Assembly (NCBI GenBank): GCA_963921825.1
Contig: OY997594.1
Coordinates: forward strand, 56,529,675 to 56,593,674
DNA length: 64,000 bases
Source of the DNA: Erodium maritimum
Taxonomy: Eukaryota; Streptophyta; Magnoliopsida; Geraniales; Geraniaceae
Direction of reading: 5' to 3'
In this document: positions 57,781 to 64,000 of the stretch, piece by piece
How the letters are laid out: the number at the start of each line of letters is the position of its first letter
How positions within the stretch are numbered: the stretch's first letter is position 1
Translations under genes and position numbers: made by a program
The notes under the pieces: model-generated
Told to the model about the DNA's origin: nothing
Databases searched by the model: none
Seen by the model: the letters and a program-made list of their open reading frames with translations, nothing else

Positions 57781-60700
57781 AGATATGACTGCTTTTGATG
57801 TGATATTGGGTATGGACTGGCTCGCGAGATATCGAGCGAAGATCAATTGCTACCGACATCAGGTGACAGTGAGGTTAGGCGACCGAGTCATTACTTGTGC
57901 TTTGGGTACCAAGAGGGAGTCTTTCTGTGTGCCTTGACTACGGGAGTTGAGACGGAGATCGTGCAGGGCAGTAGAGACCTAGCGAGAGTTGTGTGTGTGT
58001 TCCCGGATGTGTTCCCGGAAGAGCTATCAGGTTTACCACCAGCGCACGAGATAGAGTTCCGGATCGACTTGATCCAAGGTACATCGCCGATCCCGATGAC
58101 ACCATATCGGTTTGCACCAGCTTAGTTAGTCGAGTTGAAGCGACAACTCAAAGAGCTGCAGGAGAAGGGTTTCATCCGCCCTAGTGTTTCTCCGTGGAGA
58201 GCACCCGCTCTCTTCGTGAAGAAGAAGGGTGGCGCATTGAGGATGTGCATCGATTACCAGAAGTTGAACCGGGTTACGGTGAAGAACCGCTATCCGATGC
58301 CGAGGATCGATGATCTGTTCGATCAACTGAGGGGAGCGACATGCTTCTCCAAGATTGATCTGAGATCAGGCTACTACCAGTTGAGGGTCCGAAAGGAGGA
58401 TGTAGAGAAGACAACATTCCGGACACGGTACAGACACTTTGAGTTTCTAGTGATGTCGTTCGGATTGAGGAACGCGATAGCAGACTTCATGGATTTGATG
58501 AATGGCATTTTCAGACCGTACCTGGACCAGTTTGTTGTAGTTTTTGTTGACGACATCTTGATTTATTCGCCTAGTGAGGAGGCACATCAGGAGCACTTGA
58601 GGATAGTATTGACCTTGCTGCGTACTCATCAGCTGTACGGGAACCTGGAGAAGTGCGAGTTCTGGCTCGTAGAGGTGAAATTCCTCGGGCATGTTGTGTC
58701 CCGAGATGGTATCCTAGTTGACCCAGCGAAGTTCGATGCATTTTCAAAGTGGGCAAGGCCCAAGAATGTGTTTGAGATCCGTAGCTTTCTCGGATTGGCA
58801 TGATATTATCGACAATTTGTGCAGGACTTCTCGCGTCTAGCAGCGCCTATGACAGCACTGACCTGCAAGGGAGCAGAGTTCCTATGGACTGATGAGTGTG
58901 AGCACTCCTTTACCGAGCTAAAGGCTCGATTGACCACCGATCCAGTGATGATTGTCCCGGAGCGAGGAGTAGGTTATGATGTATACTATGACGCCTTAGG
59001 CGAGGGACTGGGTTGTGTGTTGATGCAGTCCGGGAAGGTAGTTGCTTATGGCTTGAGACAGTTGAAGGTACATGAGCGCAACTACCCGACCCATGATCTA
59101 GAGCTGGCAGCAGTGGTCTTTGCTCTGAAGGGTTGGAGACACTATCTGTATGGTGAGCGTTTTAGGGTGTTCTCGGATCACAAGAGCCTCAAGTATATTT
59201 TCTCCCAGCGCGACCTGAACATGCGCCAAAGGCGATGGATGAAGTTACTTGAGGAGTACGACTTCGAGCTGCTCTATCATCCGGGCAAGGCGAATGTCGT
59301 CGCCGATGCCCTGAGCAGGAAGCCGACTCATTGCGTTGCCAGCATGGATGTCCGAGAGTGGGACATGCTGGAGGAGTTGAGCTCATTCAAACTTGAGCTA
59401 GAGGAGGTCACAGATGGTATGGCTTTATGTGCGTTAGTGGCTCATCCCACGTTGGTTGCTTGGGTGCTGGAGGCACATGGCGAGGATGCCGAGACGGCAG
59501 GGATTCGTGAGAGACTGGTAGACGGTGTTGAGATCGAGGGTTGGGAGTTGAGTGCTGATCAGAGTCTCCGTTATAGAGGACGGTTGTTTGTACCACGAGG
59601 TTGTAGGGACACTGTGTTGAGAGAGTGTCTTCACTCCCGTCTTGCTGTGCACCCAGGCGGCACCAAGATGTATAGAGACATCCGAAGACAGTTCTGGTGG
59701 AGCGGGATGCGTAAAGCAGTTGAAGATTTTGTTTCGAGGTGCCTCACCTGTCAGCAGGTGAAGGCAGAGCATCAGCGTCCCGCCCGCTTACTACAGCCTT
59801 TACCGATCTCCGAGTGGAAGTGGGAGCACGTTACTATGTATTTTGTGTGTGGATTACCGAGATCGCCGAAAGGACACGATGCTATTTGGGTTGTGGTTGA
59901 CCGCCTGACCAAGTCGACACACTTTTAGCCATGCGGATGACCGACATTGTTGACGTGTTGAGCCGGTTATACGTTAGAGAGATTATTCGCCTCCATGGAG
60001 TACCGGTGTCAGTTGTATCTGATAGGGATCCTCGCTTTAAATCCAGATTTTAGGAGAGCCTGCAGAAGGCATTGGGGACTGAGGTGCTGCTTAGTACAAC
60101 TTATCACCCACAGACAGATGGACAGTCAGAGCGCACCATACAGATTTTGGAGGACATGCTTCGAGCTTGTGTGCTAGACTTTTGGGGTTCATGGGAGGAT
60201 CATCTACCGTTAGCAGAGTTCGCTTACAACAACGGTTATCAGTCAAGCATTGGGATGGCACCATTTGAGGCTTTGTACGGCAGACCGTGTAGGTCGCCTG
60301 TGTGTTGGGCTGAGGTAGGGGATCGGAGTTTACTTGGGCCAGATATGGTCAGAGAGACGACCGAGAAGGTCGCATTGATTAGAGAGCGGTTGAAGACCGC
60401 GTAGAGTTGCCAGAAGAGCTATGTAGACAGACGTCGCAGACCGCTTGAGTTCTCGGTCGGAGACCATATATTTCTGAGGGTGAGCTCGAAGAAAGGCCTA
60501 CTACGGTTCAACCGCGGCGGAGGCAAGCTGTCACCGCGATTCATTGGACCATTTGAGATCTTGGATAGAGTTGGAGCCGTATCTTACCGGTTAGCATTTC
60601 CACCGCAGCTTGGGAACGTGCATAACGTTTCCCATGTTTCCCAATTGCGAAAATACACGGTGGATCCCTCTCATGTTATCGAGTGGACAGACATCGAGGT

Positions 60701-60880
60701 AGCCGATGAGGTATCTTATGAGGAGCAGCCCGTCAGGATTGTGGATACAGGACAGAAGGTCTTGCGGAAGACTACTATTCCTTTGGTATGAGTGCAATGG
60801 AAGCACCAGGGAGCAGACTCGACCTGGGAGCGAGAGGACGAGATCTGGGAGAAGTACCCCCACCTGTTCGACCTTTGAGG
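57781..60880 (+). pseudogene. Chromovirus pol remnant
   Basis: Collinear landmarks: protease end FDVILGMDWLARYRAKINCY (57795); reverse transcriptase with [20 protein letters not shown] (58180), [20 protein letters not shown] (58245) and the FVDDIL box (58550); RNase H with [20 protein letters not shown] (59170) and [17 protein letters not shown] (59282); integrase zinc region [17 protein letters not shown] and [17 protein letters not shown] (59650-59790), catalytic core with [13 protein letters not shown] and TYHPQTDGQSERTIQILEDM (60100), and LGNVHNVSHVSQLRKYTVDP then EEQPVRIVDTGQKVLRKTTI (60612-60780) leading into the chromodomain-like tail. The latter words are typical of the Tekay/Del clade. 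Fossil; several breaks. Confidence 0.92.
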
Positions 60881-60916
60881 TACATTGTTTTTTTAATTTC
60901 GAGGACGAAATTCTTT

Positions 60917-60930
60917 TAAGTGGGGTAGAT
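60917..60930 (+). other. Polypurine tract
   Basis: AAGTGGGGTAGA lies directly before the 3' LTR start at 60931. This is the expected position for the plus-strand primer of an LTR element, next to the conserved TTCGAGGACGAAATTC region that precedes the tract in this clade. Confidence 0.85.
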
Positions 60931-63900
60931 TGTAAGAACCGCCCCTGGTCGATCCCGGTCGAACAGGTGGACTTCGGCGAAGTTTGACTTTCGGCCGGAA
61001 AAGTCAACCGATGACTCCAGAAGTCATTCGGGACATTTTCGTTGCCCAAAAGGCTTAGCCGTCATCATGGTTAGCTTAGTTGGGTCATTTCCTTCAGTTT
61101 GACTGTAATTTTGTAACGGTCAACTTTTGGTCAAACTTAGACTTTTTATCGACTTTTTCCGATTAAAATTGGACTGCTGGAATTTTATTAAAAGAAAGTG
61201 GATCCCACAATGCCACATGGAATTAGAGGCTTGGATGAGAAGAAAATGAGTTGAAATGACCTTTTGACCCTCCTTAAGGCCTTTAAGTGGATAAAACTTG
61301 AAAGGGGATTTTGGTCATTTAGCTTTTAGGTCATTTAAGGCAATTGTTGGAGACAATTCAGCCATTATACTTTTTGTTGCAGCTGAGTTTAGGTAGAGGG
61401 AGAGAAAGGGAGAAGCTCTTGGCTTGAGCAAGAAGAAAGAGAGCAAAGGGAGGATTTTTGGCCCATCCTTTCACCATTCCTCCTCCTACAGCTTGCTAAC
61501 TTCATCTCCTACACATCCTAAAGGTATGGATGCTCTTAACTTATCTTTTCATCCACTTTCTAGTTTGGGTTTTTGTGGGTTTTGGCTTGAGCTTGAAGAA
61601 CTAGCTGTTTTGGTTGTTGTTTGGAGAAGAATTAGTGAAGTTAGGTTGTTTTGATTGTGTTTGGTTGAAGTTTTGATGAACCCATTGAGGGTGTTGATGA
61701 TTGGAGACTTTTGATGGTTATTTGGAGCTGGAAATGAAGTTTGTGGAGTGATTTTCGTGGAATCCGAGCTGGGGAAGAAGGGGGAAGGCTCTGGTCAGGT
61801 TTGGCACGGAACGTGACCCAGACCAGGCCAGGTGCCGGCACGGCAGGCCGCACGGAATGGGCCAGGTACCAGCACGGTGTGCGGCGCGGAACGGGCGTGA
61901 GTCCGGCACGGAACCTCACACGGTCCGTGTCAGACTCCGGGCCGGTGCGTCGCATGGTCCGTGATGGTTACCGGGCCGGTCTGTGATACGGTTCGTGCCA
62001 GGTTCCGGCACGGCCTGTGACACGGTCCGGACCTCATTCCGGATCAGATTTCCAGAACCAAAACCCTTCCTTTTGAGTCCATTTCAATTCCTAGATCATT
62101 CCTTTGACTTTGTTTCTATTACTTGAGGATTGTTCTGTATTTTCTTTGGTGGAGGAGCACTCCGTTGGGTTACTAATTTTGGTATTATTGTGGTCCAAGA
62201 CCGTGAGACCGAGCTCGAAAAGAGGGAAGGCCTTGGAACCGAGCTAGAGGGACGAAGACCACTCCGGAACCCGTGTGAAGAACGGAGGAGAGGCTAACGA
62301 ACTTTACGGCAGAGTATTATTAGAGGAAGACCACAAGGTAGGGAAAGTACTAACTCCTCATGTATTTCAATACTAGTATGCCTATTAGGTTAATAAAATC
62401 GGAAAGGTCCTAGAATTGCATATAGGATGCGAATAACTAGAATAAATATCTTTCAATTACTAATAACTGGATGTGTCTAGTAAGCATGCTTAGGATGTGA
62501 ATCACTAGTGTAGCTCGCTTTCAATACTTGGGAATTGATTTACTGGTAGAGAGGCCGTGATGAGCCCTCGGATTAGTTGTGTTAGCTTCACATGCTTTGT
62601 TTGCTAGTCATTAGGATAATCAAGAGTCTAATGAAACTAGATTGAATGCATGCTTGAATGCTTGAATGATCGAAGGCATGCTTGAATGATTGAATGGTTG
62701 CTTGAATGATTGAGTGTAATTGGTTGTGCTAAAGGATATGATCGGGTGAGTGATAGACCGATGGAGTGCGGATGGTAAGTATGATGGTAAGTGCAATTGT
62801 AGGTATGAATCCCGTGTGGTGTGTATTGCTGAATCTGTGAATTTCTAAGTTTGATTACATTGGTTATTGAGCCTGCGGGCAACGGTTATGGACCCTGCGG
62901 GGCATTGGTTATTGAGCATGCGGGCAATGGTTATGGACCATGCGGGGCATTGGTTATTGAGCCTGCGGGCAATGGTTATGGACCCTGCGGGGCATTGGTT
63001 ATTGAGCCTACGGGCAATGGTTATGGACCATGCGGGGCATTGGTTATTGAGCCTGCGGGCAACGGTTATGGACCCTGCGGGGCATTGATTATTGGACCCT
63101 ATGGGGCATTAGTTACTGGACCCTGCGGGGCAATTGGATGGTTCACCCTGTGGGGATTGATTACTTGTTGTTTCACCCGAGTGTATGCACCCTGCGGGAG
63201 CAATACCTTTGTTCCCTATGACATATGGTCCTTTGGAGAAGTTTCCGAGAATCCCGACGATAAGCGCCCTCAGGGGTTGTTACCGATGTTCTCGATGTTA
63301 TACGTCTTGGTGATGTTATACGTCTCCTTTGGACCGAGGAAAAATCTGACATGACACGACGAGTATTGTGGATCGGAGGGTGGTGACTTCATGTGCCACG
63401 ACATTAATTGGACGCCTGTTTTCTAATGTCTCTTTAAAGAAATGCATTGATTCCCTTATTTTCCTGTGATTATTGTTGACTATTTGAAAGTGTTAAACAC
63501 TCGGTTTGTCTCCATATTTCATCACCTGTTGGTTTCTCGCCTTATTAAGATTTGAATAAACTTGTGAACTCCTATTTATTAAACTGAAAGGTCGCCTTGG
63601 TTATGCATTTTCCCTACTGAGCGTAAGTTCACCCCTATCTGTTTATGACTGTTTTACAGGTTTGTGTGATGAGTAGTGGACTCGAGGCTCTGGAGCTTCT
63701 ATGGTCCGGGTGCTTGTCTCTAGAGGCGTTGGTCTTATTTTGGTCATGAACCTTCGTTAAGGAATTTATTACGAGTTTTATAAACCTTTTGTTGAAGGAT
63801 TTATTATATGATTTTCAATTTCGGATATTATGGATTGTAGTAAAGTTGAAGGATTTTATTGGCTTTATGGCATTTTATGGTTATAACCGCTTCTTCCTTA

Positions 63901-63944
63901 AGTCATGTCTCGAATCCGGTCAAAACCGGATTTGGGACGTGACA
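60931..63944 (+). repeat. 3' LTR of the chromovirus (3,014 bp)
   Basis: TGTAAGAACCGCCCCTGG to GGATTTGGGACGTGACA. It is the most complete LTR of this subfamily here and shows a CCGTG-rich cluster at 61800-62030, the 45-bp array from 62865, and the CCTACTGAGCGTAAGTTCAC box at 63612 with an acceptor-like TTTTACAGGTTTG 45 bp on. Short frames in it are shadows. Confidence 0.93.
62865..63130. repeat. 45-bp tandem array in the 3' LTR, five units plus partial units
   Basis: Same unit as at 56969, units from 62865, 62910, 62955, 63000 and 63045, then two shortened GGACCCTNNGGGGCATT units. The 5' LTR array has one shortened unit fewer. Confidence 0.93.
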
Positions 63945-63949
63945 GTATT

Positions 63950-64000
63950 GGGTCAAATATTTAAACTTACTCTTAAGTATTGGTCACGAACACTACACTA
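63950..64000. other. Right flank of the chromovirus
   Basis: About 50 bp, AT-rich, expected to continue the DNA that ends at 55754 (3' region of the hAT). Too short to identify. Confidence 0.5.

Larger units (their letters stand above)
55755..63944 (+). mobile_element. Ty3 chromovirus (Tekay/Del-like) with both LTRs, 8,190 bp
   Basis: GTATT borders both ends (55750-55754 and 63945-63949). Parts seen in order: 5' LTR (55755 to about 57780), protease, reverse transcriptase, RNase H, integrase with a chromodomain-like tail, purine tract, 3' LTR (60931-63944). Gag was not recognised and the 5' side is shorter than expected. It is broken, with about half a dozen breaks. Where the two LTRs align they differ by roughly 1-2% by eye, so the insertion is fairly recent compared with the surrounding hAT. 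Confidence 0.93.

Overview
The window is nuclear DNA from a flowering plant, most likely a eudicot with a large, repeat-rich genome. No intact host gene, tRNA, rRNA or organelle insert could be recognised. Nearly everything identifiable is transposable-element DNA: Ty1/copia and Ty3 LTR elements (treated here as fossils), L1-type LINEs, hAT and Mutator-like DNA transposons, and short inverted-repeat elements. Initiator-Met and Asp tRNA primer sites, zinc-knuckle LINE ORF1 proteins and a zeatin O-glucosyltransferase-like gene scrap all fit a plant source. The species cannot be fixed from sequence alone.

Layout. 1-4059 is a minus-strand Ty1/copia element running off the left edge (gag, leader, primer site, LTR); it sits inside a minus-strand Ty3 chromovirus (4060-9026) of which only the gag-protease side, primer site and one long LTR are in view. 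9032-15160 is intergenic DNA carrying a non-autonomous hAT (8-bp target duplication) and an L1-type LINE that has ORF1 but no ORF2. 15161-17867 is a run of inverted-repeat elements landed in TA-rich DNA plus a compound microsatellite. The last of these elements is split by a 10.5-kb Ty3 composite (17868-28352, duplication GGTAC) that holds an Athila-type element with an Asp-tRNA primer site. 28626-30190 is an inverted-repeat transposon carrying a fragment of a zeatin O-glucosyltransferase-like gene. 30191-33685 is intergenic apart from a second LINE. 33686-45590 is a patchwork of copia and chromovirus pieces.

45597-55754 is the most informative part. A decayed RICESLEEPER-type hAT transposase gene is cut into four pieces by a LINE (itself containing a copia solo LTR) and by two chromovirus solo LTRs (one itself containing a Mutator-like element). 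A whole-length chromovirus at 55755-63944 lies in the 3' flank of the same gene. Every one of these insertions has a readable target-site duplication, so the relative order of events can be deduced.

One long-LTR chromovirus family dominates (LTRs 2.6-3.5 kb, TGTAAGAAC...GGACGTGACA): one whole-length copy, two clean solo LTRs, a left-edge copy, a mosaic copy and a divergent sister family. These LTRs carry subfamily-specific tandem repeats and clusters of CACGG/CCGTG inverted motifs. The strongest candidates for new biology are the gene-capturing inverted-repeat transposon, the ORF1-only LINE, and the repeat-bearing, palindrome-rich chromovirus LTRs; no new enzymatic system was seen.
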